A stretch of 53,800 nucleotides of DNA from Alphaproteobacteria bacterium (GCA_018820205.1 JAHJOK010000051.1:1-53800); one strand, 5' to 3'. Positions 8,240-17,097 are shown, numbered from the stretch's first letter. Notes: a model not told the origin generated them from the letters alone. Translations and numbers: made by a program.

Positions 8240-8817
8240 GCCCGCTCCAGCGTCAGCGGCCCGCCGCCTTCGTATTCGAACGGAATGTCCAGCTCCGACA
8301 AACGGGGCAGCGCCGCATCACGGTCCGACAGGGTCGGGCCTCGCGCCGGGGTCGGCCAGTCGATCGCCAGGGCCGGATCGTTCCAGACCAGCCCCCCTTC
8401 CGCGGACGGATCGTACAGGCCGGAAACCTTGTAGGCGACGATGGCGTCGTCGGTCAGGGTCATGAACCCATGTGCGAACCCGACCGGAACGAACAACTGC
8501 TCGCCGCCGTCGGTCAGTTCCACCGTCAGACTGCGCCCATAGCTGGGCGAACCCGTCCGGACATCGACCACGACATCGAAAATCCGTCCTCGCAGGCAAG
8601 AAATCAGCTTGGCCTGGGCCGACGGCGGACGCTGGAAATGCAGTCCCCGGATCGTCCCCGCTTCGCGCGACAACGACATATTGTCCTGCGGAAAATCGCA
8701 CGCGATCCCCAACGCCTTCAGCCTGGGCGCAACGAAGGTCTCGCTGAACCAGCCGCGCGCATCGGCATGTCGCCGGGCGCCGATCAGCAGGACGCGGGAA
8801 TCGTTCGGACCGTCCAC
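8236..8817 (-). CDS. RmlC-like NDP-4-keto-6-deoxyhexose 3,5-epimerase
   Basis: Cupin epimerase of the dTDP-4-dehydrorhamnose 3,5-epimerase family. Seen: DARGWFSETFV, FPQDNMSLSREAGTIRGLHFQ (with the catalytic His), FDVVVDVRTGSPSYG, LFVPVGFAHGFMTL and VAYKVSGLYDPSAEGGLVWND, all in RmlC order. The GTG at 8817 is preferred: it lies seven bases past the stop of the gene upstream and gives about 193 residues, the family size; the longer frame to 8880 runs into that gene with a basic, low-complexity leader. RmlA, RmlB and RmlD are not in the window, so the nucleotide-sugar substrate is uncertain. It may act on another 4-keto sugar made for the capsule or glycan. Confidence 0.85.
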   Translation of the reverse strand: MDGPNDSRVLLIGARRHADARGWFSETFVAPRLKALGIACDFPQDNMSLSREAGTIRGLHFQRPPSAQAKLISCLRGRIFDVVVDVRTGSPSYGRSLTVELTDGGEQLFVPVGFAHGFMTLTDDAIVAYKVSGLYDPSAEGGLVWNDPALAIDWPTPARGPTLSDRDAALPRLSELDIPFEYEGGGPLTLERA

Positions 8818-8824
8818 CCCGGAA

Positions 8825-9757
8825 CTATTGCGCGGCCGTCTGGGCCGGCTGCGGCTCGGCCGACGCGCGCATCTGCTCATAGGCGCGATCCAGGGCGTCG
8901 AGGCGGACGAACATCAACCGGCTGGTCGCCGCCGGGGCTCGCGGCGCATCGTCGGAGGCGCCCGGCGTGCCGCCCTGCAGCGCCGCGCCATAGAAGATGT
9001 GAGCCCCGATCTGGCGCACCCGCTCCAGACGGCGTCCCCAGCGAGGGGCCACGTAGTTGGCGTGATAGTTGACCGACCGCGCCGGCAGCAGCGCCTGGGC
9101 GCGTCCGTCATAGACATCGCGCGCGATCCGCTCCGCCCGCGCCCACGACGCGGCGTTGACGCGGGTCCGGCCGATCGAGCCGTCGCAGGTGTAGGAAAAC
9201 TGACAGGTGCGGGCGTTGCGCTGATACACGACGTCGCAAACCCCGCTCGGGTAGCGGCCGCTGCGCGCGCGATTCAGGATCACCTCGGCCACGGCCGCCT
9301 GACCCTCCTCGCTCTCGCTGCGGGCTTCGTAGTAGATGGCCTGGGTCAGACAATCGACGGCGTTGGTCGGTCGGCTCAGGGCCGCCGCGATCGTCCGGCC
9401 GGGCGACTGCGGCAGGTCGATCGCTCGCAGGCCTGGATCAGCCGGGCGAGGGGCCGGGCGGGGCGCGGCGACGGACGTTGCGGCCGGCGCGGGCGACGGT
9501 CGTGGCGCGGGATTCGCGGAACGGCGGCGGGGCGCATCGGTCAACCGGGGCGCCTCGCCCGCCTCCAGCATCGCACTGACCCGCTCATTGAACCGGTCGC
9601 GGCGTTCGCGGGCGGAAAGGACCGGAGCCGCAGGCTCGACCGGCGGCGCGGCCCGGTCGCGCGCGGGCACGGGCGCGGACGCCGGCGCGGCCGCCAGGCT
9701 CAATCCGGCGCAGGCCGCGATGGCGCCGCCGATCAGAAATGGCGTCTTAAGCTTCAC
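8825..9757 (-). CDS. Cell wall hydrolase, SleB/Hydrolase_2 family
   Basis: Putative peptidoglycan hydrolase of the SleB family, acting in the periplasm. The N-terminus (LKTPFLIGGAIAACAGLSLAAAPASA) is a signal peptide or anchor, followed by about 120 Pro/Ala/Arg-rich linker residues. The catalytic domain starts at DCLTQAIYYEARSESEEGQAAVAEVILNR, with the conserved Glu and the YP.GVCDVVYQ block, then CQFSYTCDG and a late H.NYV.P.W motif. The GTG at 9757 is chosen because it puts the signal sequence at the start; the open frame goes on to 10099 only as a shadow of gspJ. The gene sits directly upstream of, and divergent from, the T2SS genes. Wall remodelling for the secretion machine is possible but unproven. 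Confidence 0.8.
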   Translation of the reverse strand: MKLKTPFLIGGAIAACAGLSLAAAPASAPVPARDRAAPPVEPAAPVLSARERRDRFNERVSAMLEAGEAPRLTDAPRRRSANPAPRPSPAPAATSVAAPRPAPRPADPGLRAIDLPQSPGRTIAAALSRPTNAVDCLTQAIYYEARSESEEGQAAVAEVILNRARSGRYPSGVCDVVYQRNARTCQFSYTCDGSIGRTRVNAASWARAERIARDVYDGRAQALLPARSVNYHANYVAPRWGRRLERVRQIGAHIFYGAALQGGTPGASDDAPRAPAATSRLMFVRLDALDRAYEQMRASAEPQPAQTAAQ

Positions 9758-9878
9758 CGAGAATGGGTCCCTAACTCGCGCGTTCAATACCAGCGAACCC
9801 GTTGAACGCCAAGGCGTCTGGCGGATCGGACGCGTCGGGCGTAGGCTTCGGACGCGGCTGGACCGTGGTGGAGCACTG

Positions 9879-10505
9879 ATGCGGCGCAGGCCCAGAACAG
9901 GTTTTTCGCTGATCGAGGCGCTGGTGGTTCTGGCGATCGGCGGCATGGCGCTGGCGCTCATCTTCTCGATCGGACGCAGCGCCAGCGACAACGGTTTCCG
10001 GCTGGGCCGCAACGCCCTGACGGCGGCCGACAACGAGATCGCCGTGGCCGACGCCCGCACCGCGATCGGAAGCCTGCTGGTCCGTCCGCTGGCGACCATG
10101 CGCGAGCCCGCGCGTCAGGCCATCGTCGGCGAGCCGACTTCGATAGAGGGCGAGGCGGTCATGCGGCGGGCCACGGCCTGCGCGCCCCGCGGATGGCAGG
10201 GTCGGATGCGTCTGTCGATCGAACCGGTCGGCGGTCGCCCGGCCCTGTTCTGCCATGCCGGCGAAAAAAGCGTGCGCCTGATGCTGCTGGGTCCCGGCGC
10301 GGCCTTCTCCTATTCGACCGACGGCGTCCTGTGGACCCCGACCTGGAGCAATGCGCCCCAGACGGGTGTCGGGTCGAACGCGCCCGCGCCGCTGGAGTCC
10401 GCGTCCGTCTATCTGCGGCTTTCCAATCCTGGCGGCCCCGACATCATGGAAACCGCAGCGTCCGGCTTTCCGCCCGGCTGGATCATCCCCAGTGACCAGA
10501 TCTAG
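9879..10505 (+). CDS. gspJ: T2SS minor pseudopilin GspJ-like
   Basis: Type II secretion minor pseudopilin of 208 residues. The prepilin site is near the start: a short basic leader (MRRRPRT) then G before FSLIEALVVLAI, with Glu at +5 of the mature protein. The remainder is a globular pilin-like domain. Assignment to GspJ rests on length (GspJ is the larger minor pseudopilin, about 200 residues), on its place directly before gspK, and on gspG, gspH and gspI being accounted for elsewhere. The ATG at 9879 has a GGAG five bases upstream. Its stop lies 14 bases inside the next gene. Confidence 0.78.
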   Translation: MRRRPRTGFSLIEALVVLAIGGMALALIFSIGRSASDNGFRLGRNALTAADNEIAVADARTAIGSLLVRPLATMREPARQAIVGEPTSIEGEAVMRRATACAPRGWQGRMRLSIEPVGGRPALFCHAGEKSVRLMLLGPGAAFSYSTDGVLWTPTWSNAPQTGVGSNAPAPLESASVYLRLSNPGGPDIMETAASGFPPGWIIPSDQI

Positions 10506-11562
10506 GGGGCCGGCGCCCCGGGCGCCCGGACGGCCCGCCGGCTTCGTCCTGCCCACGGTTCTGGTCGTGACCAGCGTCGTGACGCTGATCTTCCTCGTCG
10601 CCATCACCGCCCTGGCCAGTCTCAACCGCGAGGCGGGACTGGCCAGGGCGCGCGTGACCTTCGCCCAGCAGGCGATGACCGCTGAGGCCCGCCTGACCTA
10701 TCTCGGCGCCACCGAACGGGTCGGACCCCGGTCCCTGGCGATCGACGCCCCCCTGCCGCCCGGCGAGTTCGAGACGCTTGATCCCGAACGACTGGCGGCC
10801 TTTCAGGCCGGCATGGCCAACGCCACCGATCTGCGCCTCGACAATCGCCCCTATCGCTATGGATCGTCGGCGATCATCCGGTTGCAGGACCAGGCCGGGA
10901 TGGTGAACCTGTCGCGGCTGTCCGGCCCGGCGCTGCGTCGCCTGCTGGCCCGACTGAATGTTTCGGCTGCCGGCGCGCGGTCGCTCGAGGCGGCGCTGGC
11001 GGACTATGCCGACCCCGACGATCTGCGCACCTCGGGCGGGGCCGAACGCGGCGACTATCCGGACGGGAGCGACGCCCCGGCGAACCGGCCGCTGCGGACC
11101 GCCGACGAGTTCCTGAATGTTCTCGGCGCGCGCGAAGCCGTCGACATGGCCGCCTGGCGCGAAATGCGGCCGTTCCTGGCGGCCGACGCCACCTCGTTCC
11201 AGGTCAACGTCAACACTGCGGATTTCGAGGCGCTTCGGATCCTGTTCGGCATGAGCGAGGCCCAGGCCCGCGCCGCGATCCGGGGACGCGAGGTCGAACC
11301 CTTCTACTCGCTGGCCCAGGCGGTCGCCGACACCGGGGCCGCCCTGGACACCAATCCCGAGATCGGCTCCGTTTACCCGTCCGGCCGGATTATCTACACC
11401 ATTGAAGACAGCCTCTCGCGCTGGACCTATACGGGACGGCTCAACCTGACCCCGACGAATGTGGAGCGCCCGTTTTGGATCGATCGCACCGAGTACAGCG
11501 AGGCGCGTCGCCCCGATCCGGAACCCGTCAATGCCCCTGAGTTTCCTGCAGCCCCGCGTTGA
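10492..11562 (+). CDS. gspK: T2SS minor pseudopilin GspK
   Basis: GspK caps the pseudopilus tip together with GspI and GspJ. It has a short leader ending PAGF, then a hydrophobic helix (VLPTVLVVTSVVTLIFLVAITALA), without the usual Glu+5, as expected for GspK. At about 356 residues it is the largest minor pseudopilin. LADYADPDD and the later VNVNTADFEALRILFGMSEAQARAAI, a helix-hairpin-helix-like segment, are family hallmarks. The GTG at 10492 overlaps the end of gspJ and sits just before the leader; the upstream open frame is a gspJ shadow. Confidence 0.88.
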   Translation: MTRSRGPAPRAPGRPAGFVLPTVLVVTSVVTLIFLVAITALASLNREAGLARARVTFAQQAMTAEARLTYLGATERVGPRSLAIDAPLPPGEFETLDPERLAAFQAGMANATDLRLDNRPYRYGSSAIIRLQDQAGMVNLSRLSGPALRRLLARLNVSAAGARSLEAALADYADPDDLRTSGGAERGDYPDGSDAPANRPLRTADEFLNVLGAREAVDMAAWREMRPFLAADATSFQVNVNTADFEALRILFGMSEAQARAAIRGREVEPFYSLAQAVADTGAALDTNPEIGSVYPSGRIIYTIEDSLSRWTYTGRLNLTPTNVERPFWIDRTEYSEARRPDPEPVNAPEFPAAPR

Positions 11563-12607
11563 CCGTCTGGGGTCCGACGGCCGGATGGAGGTCGTCATGG
11601 AAGCCGGGACCCTGGGCCGTCTGCGCCCGCCCGTGCTGCTGCTCGGTCGCGACCTGTGCAGCTACGCCCTGTTCGATCCTGGCGCCCTGCCGCGCGGCCA
11701 GCGCCGTCGTGCGGCGGCGATCTACGCCCATGCCAACGGTCCCTATCTGGAGACCGGCAGCCTGGTCCTGCCGACCGGCAAGAGCCTGGGCATATGGTGG
11801 TGGGATCTGGCGCGGGTCCAGCAGGCCATTCTGGCCCGCTATGGCCGGCTGCGCCCCGTCGTGCGGCCCGAGTCCCTGGCGGTGAACCGGGGGCTGGGAT
11901 GGCGCATCCTCAGCATTGCCAGGGGCTATGAGGCCCAGCTGTGGGCGGACGACACGCTGAAGGTCTCGACCTGGCGCAAGACCCGGTTCGACGACCGCGC
12001 CTGGTCCGACGTGACCCGGTTGCATTCGGCGGGCGAACCCGCGCCCGAATCTCCGCCGACGCCCCTGGTCCTGCCGGTGAATATCGAGGGCCAGGCGTTC
12101 GGCCTGTCCAGCGTCGAAATCTCGCGCGACCAGGCGCTGGTGCTCGGCGCCGGCGTGATCGCCATGGCCGCCGCCGTCGCCTCGCTCTACCTGCTGGGCA
12201 CGGTCTTTGGCCTCAAGAGCGAAACGCGCGACGTCGCCCGTCAGACGGTCGAGATCGTCGCCGCCACGCCCGCCGTCGGCGGGGCCGGGTCCGGTCGGGC
12301 CGACGACGCGCGTCTGGCGGCGTTTCAGGCCATCGCGCGCGAGACCAGTCCGCTGACGGCCGCCGGCGCGGCACTCGGGGCGGTGGCGCTCTACGACCTC
12401 TCGCCCACCGCCCTGAACGCCGAAATCGACACCCTGTCGATGACATTGCCGCCCGCAGCGGCGGAGAAGCTGGACGAATTGGTCGCCGAACTGGAGGGGT
12501 CGGGCTATTTCGCCGACATCCGGCCCCGCATCGAACCCACGACCCGCAACCTGATCATCGAGATGACGGTCATCGGCGACCAGCCGCCGTTGGCAGGTAG
12601 CGAATAA
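11531..12607 (+). CDS. gspL: T2SS inner-membrane platform protein GspL-like
   Basis: Assignment is by position and shape. It is a protein of about 358 residues with a cytoplasmic N-terminal half, one membrane helix (LVLGAGVIAMAAAVASLYLLGTVFGL, roughly residues 200-225) and a small periplasmic ferredoxin-like domain ending LIIEMTVIG. That is the topology of GspL/PilM-N-like assembly proteins that recruit the GspE ATPase. The cytoplasmic half is weakly conserved and I cannot place actin-fold motifs. The ATG at 11531 lies within the end of gspK. Its 3' end overlaps the 3' end of the convergent gspH gene by 38 bases, an unusually long tail-to-tail overlap. Confidence 0.7.
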   Translation: MPLSFLQPRVDRLGSDGRMEVVMEAGTLGRLRPPVLLLGRDLCSYALFDPGALPRGQRRRAAAIYAHANGPYLETGSLVLPTGKSLGIWWWDLARVQQAILARYGRLRPVVRPESLAVNRGLGWRILSIARGYEAQLWADDTLKVSTWRKTRFDDRAWSDVTRLHSAGEPAPESPPTPLVLPVNIEGQAFGLSSVEISRDQALVLGAGVIAMAAAVASLYLLGTVFGLKSETRDVARQTVEIVAATPAVGGAGSGRADDARLAAFQAIARETSPLTAAGAALGAVALYDLSPTALNAEIDTLSMTLPPAAAEKLDELVAELEGSGYFADIRPRIEPTTRNLIIEMTVIGDQPPLAGSE

Positions 12608-13013
12608 ACCGGCAGCCCGCCCCCTCGACCCTCAGCCTCATGACCGGGACGTCGTTGCGCGTCAGGACCGCCTCGCCCGGCGCACAGGCCCCCGCCTCGT
12701 CGATGGAGAGCGCCGGCGTCAGGGCGTAGCTCCACCCCTCGCGAAGCGTCAGCGTCCGCTGGGTCGCATCCGCAGGCTCGGCGCCGCCCGACAGCAGGGT
12801 GATCGCGGCGCCGGACCGGTTGGCCTCGCGGCGCAACTGCAGCACGTCGCGCTGGAACTCGAAGAAGACCGACTGGGCCACCGTCTGATCCATCAGCCGC
12901 GCGCCGTTCGGCAGTATGATCGCGGTCGCCAGGGCCATGATCGCCAGAACCACCAGGATCTCGATCAGGCTGAAACCGTCGCGCGGTCTCCTAGGGCGTG
13001 GCGCTGGTGACAT
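12570..13013 (-). CDS. gspH: T2SS minor pseudopilin GspH
   Basis: Pseudopilin of about 147 residues with the leader MSPAPRPRRPRDG and then FSLIEILVVLAIMALATAIILP, a canonical prepilin peptidase site with Glu+5. The globular part includes FEFQRDVLQLRREANRSG, a helix typical of GspH. The ATG at 13013 overlaps the end of gspG by 23 bases, so gspG-gspH is a coupled pair. The C-terminus ends inside the last codons of gspL on the other strand. Confidence 0.8.
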   Translation of the reverse strand: MSPAPRPRRPRDGFSLIEILVVLAIMALATAIILPNGARLMDQTVAQSVFFEFQRDVLQLRREANRSGAAITLLSGGAEPADATQRTLTLREGWSYALTPALSIDEAGACAPGEAVLTRNDVPVMRLRVEGAGCRFIRYLPTAAGRR

Positions 13014-13545
13014 CGCCGTTGACCCCGTCGCCGCCCGGCGCTCCGTCCGCCCCATAGCTCATGACCTTGGGCTGGGTTTCGCCCGCCGGGCCTTGCAGGG
13101 CGCCGTCGGCGGTCGGTCCCGTCGCGGCGCCCGTCGACGCCGTCGGCGCTTCGTAGACATAGGGCCGGCCCCACGGATCGTCTGGCAGTTTCTCGCTCAG
13201 ATAGGGGCCGTACCAGCCGTTGACCGTCGACGGATCGGCCGCGACCAGAAGGGTCAGGCCTTCCTGGGTGGTCGGCAATCGACCGATGTCCAGCCGCATC
13301 GTCTCCAGCGCCGCTTCCAGCGAGCGGATCTGCAGGCGGGCGGTCGTGGTCTTGGACCGGTCCAGCTGGGTGAACAGGCGCGGGCCGACGACGGCGACGA
13401 TCAGGGCGATGATCGCCAGCACGACCAGGATTTCCAGCAGGCTGTAGCCCGCGCGACGGGCGAGACGGCCCGGTCCGCGGCGGCGCAGGCCCAGGCGTGA
13501 CCTGAAATCGACATGGTGGTTGGTCATCAGGATATTCGAACTCAT
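12991..13545 (-). CDS. gspG: T2SS major pseudopilin GspG
   Basis: Main subunit of the T2SS pseudopilus. It has a basic leader ending RRAG, then YSLLEILVVLAIIALIVAVVGPRLF. Family marks follow: LEAALETMRLDIGRLPTTQEGL and the calcium-site region LPDDPWGRPYVYEAP. Relative to enterobacterial GspG there is a Gly/Ala-rich insertion near the C-terminus (TGAATGPTADGALQGPAGE). The start is uncertain: ATG at 13545 or 13527, neither with a strong ribosome site. A reasonable promoter lies at 13611-13639. This is the only gspG in the window. Confidence 0.88.
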   Translation of the reverse strand: MSSNILMTNHHVDFRSRLGLRRRGPGRLARRAGYSLLEILVVLAIIALIVAVVGPRLFTQLDRSKTTTARLQIRSLEAALETMRLDIGRLPTTQEGLTLLVAADPSTVNGWYGPYLSEKLPDDPWGRPYVYEAPTASTGAATGPTADGALQGPAGETQPKVMSYGADGAPGGDGVNGDVTSATP

Positions 13546-13610
13546 CAACCGCGGGCGTTCGGACGCATATGCCGTTCCAAACTCAAAGCTATTCCCCGTT
13601 TTCCATCACT

Positions 13611-13639
13611 GGTATAGCGGGACGCGAAAACATGGTCGA
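13611..13639 (-). promoter_or_regulatory. Candidate sigma70-type promoter for gspG-gspH
   Basis: Read on the minus strand, TCGACC and TATACC are spaced by 17 bases, each matching four of six consensus positions. This lies about 65 bases upstream of the gspG start, in the AT-richer 157-base divergent region between gspG and gspM. Only the motif match supports it. Confidence 0.3.
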
Positions 13640-13705
13640 TCCGAAAGATGCCGTTTTGGGGGCGCTGGGCGATCCGCGACCGGCATTCACGGTAGAAGCT
13701 TGGCT

Positions 13706-14347
13706 TTGACGATAGTCCAGACGGTCATCGTCCGCACGCGGACTTACGCCAACGCGTTGCGTGCGCGCCTGGTCCGCACGACTTCGCGCGAGCGGCTGCT
13801 TCTCGGGGCTCTGGCGGCCGGAGCGATCCTCTATGCGCCGATCGCCGCGCTGGACGCCCGGGACCGGGCCGAAATCACCTATGCGGACGCCCTGTCGGCC
13901 CGCGATACGGCCAGGCGAGCGCGTGTCCAGGCCGTCGCCGCCAACAGCCAGGCGGCGCGCGACCTGGCCATTCGCGACATGAACGAATGGGGCTTCGACG
14001 GCTCCAATCTGGCGATCGTCCGCGTCCGGATCGAACAGGCCCTGTCCGACGCCGCGACCAAGGCCGACATGGCCGGAGTCGCGATCGAGACCAGTGACGC
14101 CGCGACCGCCATCGGACCGATCACCTGGGTCGCCGCCCAAGTGCAGGGCGATCTGCTCTGGTCCCCGACCTTCCGCCTGCTGGACGACGTCGCCGGCTGG
14201 CCCGAAGGGTTCCGGGTGACGCGTTTCGCCTTCGAGAAGGCTCCGCCGCCGGCGTTCGAGGGCGCGCAGGTCCTGACGCCCGGCCGGGTCACCATCGGCT
14301 TCGAATTTCCCACCCGGACTGCGGCGACCGGAGGACCCGGCGCATGA
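13706..14347 (+). CDS. gspM: T2SS platform protein GspM-like
   Basis: A protein of about 213 residues with a short cytoplasmic start, one hydrophobic helix (RLLLGALAAGAILYAPIAAL, about residues 28-48), a helical stretch rich in Ala/Arg and a compact C-terminal domain. This is the GspM layout; GspM sits with GspL in the inner-membrane platform. The family diverges strongly, so position (just before the GspC-like gene and gspD) carries much of the assignment. The TTG at 13706 is my best start; the open frame upstream is AT-rich intergenic sequence. The stop overlaps the ATG of the next gene by four bases. Confidence 0.65.
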   Translation: MTIVQTVIVRTRTYANALRARLVRTTSRERLLLGALAAGAILYAPIAALDARDRAEITYADALSARDTARRARVQAVAANSQAARDLAIRDMNEWGFDGSNLAIVRVRIEQALSDAATKADMAGVAIETSDAATAIGPITWVAAQVQGDLLWSPTFRLLDDVAGWPEGFRVTRFAFEKAPPPAFEGAQVLTPGRVTIGFEFPTRTAATGGPGA

Positions 14348-14811
14348 AGCCCCTGGCCTTCCTGATCCCGGCGCTGCTGATCGCGGCGCTTCTGGCCGGA
14401 CTCTGGGCGCCGGTGAACGAGCCCGAGGGTCTGACCGTCGGACGGCGCGGCGCGGGTCCTCAGGGGCTGGTGCTGCGTCCCGGCGAAAGCACGCCGGAGG
14501 CGGTTCGGCTGCTGAGGGCGTTTCAATCCGACCCGCCCCCGCCTCCGCCGCCCCCTCCCCCGCCGCCCCCTCCCCCGCCACCGCCACCGCCTGACATTTC
14601 CGAGGTCTTCTCTCAGGCCGTTCGCGGCGTGGAGCGCGATCCGCGATCGGGCGAAGTCTCGGTGCTGCTGGGCGGGCCCGGCGGCCAGCGCAGCCTGGGC
14701 GTCGGCGGCGTCTTCGCGGACGGGTGGAGGGTAAAGGAAATTTCAGGCGCCAGCGTCACACTGGCAAAAGGACGCGAGACCCGCGTCGTTCGACTTTACG
14801 GCAGGACTTGA
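14344..14811 (+). CDS. T2SS GspC/GspN-like inner-membrane protein with a 20-proline run
   Basis: A protein of 155 residues with an N-terminal membrane helix (PLAFLIPALLIAALLAGLWA), a linker holding 20 consecutive prolines (bases 14533-14592), and a small C-terminal beta domain (GVGGVFADGWRVKEISGASVTLAKGRETRVVRLYG). That domain resembles the homology region of GspC/PilP that contacts the secretin. Overall topology and location (ATGA overlap after gspM, directly before gspD) make it the likely GspC-type link between the inner-membrane platform and the secretin. A PDZ domain is absent, so it is shorter than typical GspC. The proline codons are mixed, which argues for selection on a rigid rod more than recent slippage. 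Confidence 0.65.
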   Translation: MKPLAFLIPALLIAALLAGLWAPVNEPEGLTVGRRGAGPQGLVLRPGESTPEAVRLLRAFQSDPPPPPPPPPPPPPPPPPPPPDISEVFSQAVRGVERDPRSGEVSVLLGGPGGQRSLGVGGVFADGWRVKEISGASVTLAKGRETRVVRLYGRT

Positions 14812-14814
14812 TTG

Positions 14815-17073
14815 ATGAGCACGCTGGACGCCTTCACAGCGGCGCGCGACACCGGCGGGGGCTGGCGCTCGCGGATTCTGCTGACCGCCTGTATCGCGCC
14901 TCTGCTGCTGACCGCAGGCTGCGCCTCGTTTCCGACCCTGACCGCGCCGGTTTCCCAGGCGGGCGTCGATTCCGAGACGGGCGAGCCCCTGCCCGGGACC
15001 GGCATCGCGGTCGATCCGGCCGGCCAGCGCCGCCAGAATGATCCAGAGGTGCTGTCGATTCCGGGCGCGCCCGGCGTGATCCAGACGCGCGTCCCCGCCA
15101 CCGACGCCCAGATCGCCGCCCTGATTCCCGACGGCGTGGTCGACGCCGCCCTGACGCCCCAGCCGATCCCGCAGTTCGTGGCCACGGTGTTCGGCAATCT
15201 GCTGAACCTGCCCTATTCGGTCGGCCCCGATGTGGCCGGCCGCACCGACCTGATCTCGGGCGGCACCGGCGGCACGATGAACGCGCGCGACCTGTTCCGG
15301 GTCACCCAGATCGCCCTGCGGCAGTACGGCATCGAGGTCTATATCGAGGGCGGCGCGATCATCGTCGGATCCAGCCCCACGTCGGCGTCTACGCAGATCA
15401 CGCGCGGACGCGTCACCGGGCCGGGCGGCCGTATCGTCCAGCTGTTCCCGGTGCGGACCATCGAAGTCAACGCCCTGCAGAGCCTCCTGACCGACCTCTA
15501 TCCCGAGCTGACCGGCGCCCGGATCACGATCGACCAGCTTTCCAACACCCTGATCATCTCGGGTCAGAGCCGCGACGTCGCCGCCGTCACCCAGGCCCTG
15601 CGCGACCTCGACCAGCCGCGTTTCGCCGGCGCCGAGGTGTTGCGGGTCGAGCCGGTCTACTGGGCGGCCGACGCCCTGGCGACCTCGCTGGAACAGGTTC
15701 TGGTGACCGAGGGTTTCGTGGTGTCGCGCCAGTCCGCCGCGCGCCGCTCGATCGTCATCCTGTCGTTCCAGAGCGCCAACCAGATCCTGGTCTTCACCGA
15801 GGATCCGGAGGTCCTGGCCCGCGTCCGCTACTGGGTCCAGCAACTGGATCGGCCGGCGGCTCTCGGCGATCGGCTGACCACTTTCGTCTATCAGGTCCGG
15901 AACACGGACGCCCAATCCCTGGGCCAGCTGGCTGCGGGCCAGTCCCCGACGATGCCGACGGCCCCGGCGCCGGTCGGCGTGCCCGGCGCCGCGCCGGTGA
16001 CGGAAAGCGCCGTTCAATCCGGCCCCGCGGGCGCGAACGGTCAGTTCGGCGCCGGTCGACTGATCGTCGATCCCGTGGGCAACCGCATCCTGTTCACGGG
16101 AACGGCCAGCGACTACGCCCAGCTGTACTCCCTGCTCCAGACCCTGGATTCCCCGGCGCCGCAGGTGGTGATCGAAGTGATCATCGCCGAGGTCACCCTG
16201 ACCGACAACACCCGCGTCGGCGTCGAACTGTTCGGCAGCGAGGCGCGCGGCGACGGCCTGCTCAGCGGCGGCACCCTGGGCGGGCTCGGCATCGGCGGCG
16301 ACGGCGCCACCCTGACCTTCGTGGGGCCGGACCTGCGGGCCACCTTCAACGCCTTCGCCTCCAACAGCCGGGTCAACATCCTGTCCCGCCCGCGCCTGGT
16401 CACCCGCAGCGGCGGCCAGGCCCGGTTCCAGGTCGGCACCGACGTGCCGATCATCACCTCGCAACGCGCCACCGACACCGTGACCGTGCCGGGCGCCACC
16501 GACATCCTGCAAAGCGTCCAGTATCGCCAGACCGGCGTCATTCTCGAGATCGAGCCGGTCGTCTACGGCGACCGGGTGGACATCACCATCAGCCAGGAAA
16601 TTTCAGAGGTCGGCGATCCGCCCAACACCGCCATCGCCAGTCCGACCATCCTGAACCGCAGCCTGACCACCCAGATCGCCCTGTCGGACGGCTGGACCGG
16701 CGTGCTCGGCGGCCTGATCTCGAACAGCTACAGCAAGGGCAATACCGGGATCCCCTTCCTGAAGGACATCCCGATCGTCGGCTCGGCCTTCCAGACCAAT
16801 ACGGTCTCGGGCACGCGCACCGAACTGCTCGTCCTGCTGACGCCGACCATCGTGCGCACCAACGACGAGATGGGGGATCTGGCGGACCGCTACGCCGCGG
16901 ACATGAATTCCGCCTATCGGACCGGACGAGGCTATTCCTACACCCTGACGCCGTTCAGCCTGCGCGGCTCGCCCGGTGTCGGGCTGGACCTGCCCCGGCC
17001 CGACCTGCGCTCCGACCGCCGGACGCAAGAGACGGACGCCGCGCCCCCGGCGGACGCCGAGCCCCAGCCCTGA
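14815..17073 (+). CDS. gspD: T2SS outer-membrane secretin GspD
   Basis: Forms the outer-membrane channel of the T2SS. The signal sequence ends at a lipobox-like LLLTAGC (Cys36), so a lipoprotein is likely and no separate pilotin need be assumed. N-domains follow from about residue 120 (FVATVFGNLLNLPYSVGPDV is the N0 start), then three KH-like repeats (LFPVRTIEVNALQSLL and similar) and a linker rich in Pro/Ala. The secretin core carries EVIIAEVTLTDNTRVGVELF, VNILSRPRLVTRSGGQARF and the signature VLGGLISNSYSKGNTGIPFLKDIPIVGSAF. The C-terminal tail is acidic and proline-rich. ATG 14815 is preferred to the TTG one codon earlier. It lies three bases past the GspC-like gene. Confidence 0.93.
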   Translation: MSTLDAFTAARDTGGGWRSRILLTACIAPLLLTAGCASFPTLTAPVSQAGVDSETGEPLPGTGIAVDPAGQRRQNDPEVLSIPGAPGVIQTRVPATDAQIAALIPDGVVDAALTPQPIPQFVATVFGNLLNLPYSVGPDVAGRTDLISGGTGGTMNARDLFRVTQIALRQYGIEVYIEGGAIIVGSSPTSASTQITRGRVTGPGGRIVQLFPVRTIEVNALQSLLTDLYPELTGARITIDQLSNTLIISGQSRDVAAVTQALRDLDQPRFAGAEVLRVEPVYWAADALATSLEQVLVTEGFVVSRQSAARRSIVILSFQSANQILVFTEDPEVLARVRYWVQQLDRPAALGDRLTTFVYQVRNTDAQSLGQLAAGQSPTMPTAPAPVGVPGAAPVTESAVQSGPAGANGQFGAGRLIVDPVGNRILFTGTASDYAQLYSLLQTLDSPAPQVVIEVIIAEVTLTDNTRVGVELFGSEARGDGLLSGGTLGGLGIGGDGATLTFVGPDLRATFNAFASNSRVNILSRPRLVTRSGGQARFQVGTDVPIITSQRATDTVTVPGATDILQSVQYRQTGVILEIEPVVYGDRVDITISQEISEVGDPPNTAIASPTILNRSLTTQIALSDGWTGVLGGLISNSYSKGNTGIPFLKDIPIVGSAFQTNTVSGTRTELLVLLTPTIVRTNDEMGDLADRYAADMNSAYRTGRGYSYTLTPFSLRGSPGVGLDLPRPDLRSDRRTQETDAAPPADAEPQP

Positions 17074-17097
17074 GGCCCATCCGTCGCCCGACCGGTC

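Noticed and set aside
14743..16512. 589-codon minus-strand frame across gspD
   Set aside because: Antisense shadow of the secretin; no start context, no motifs.
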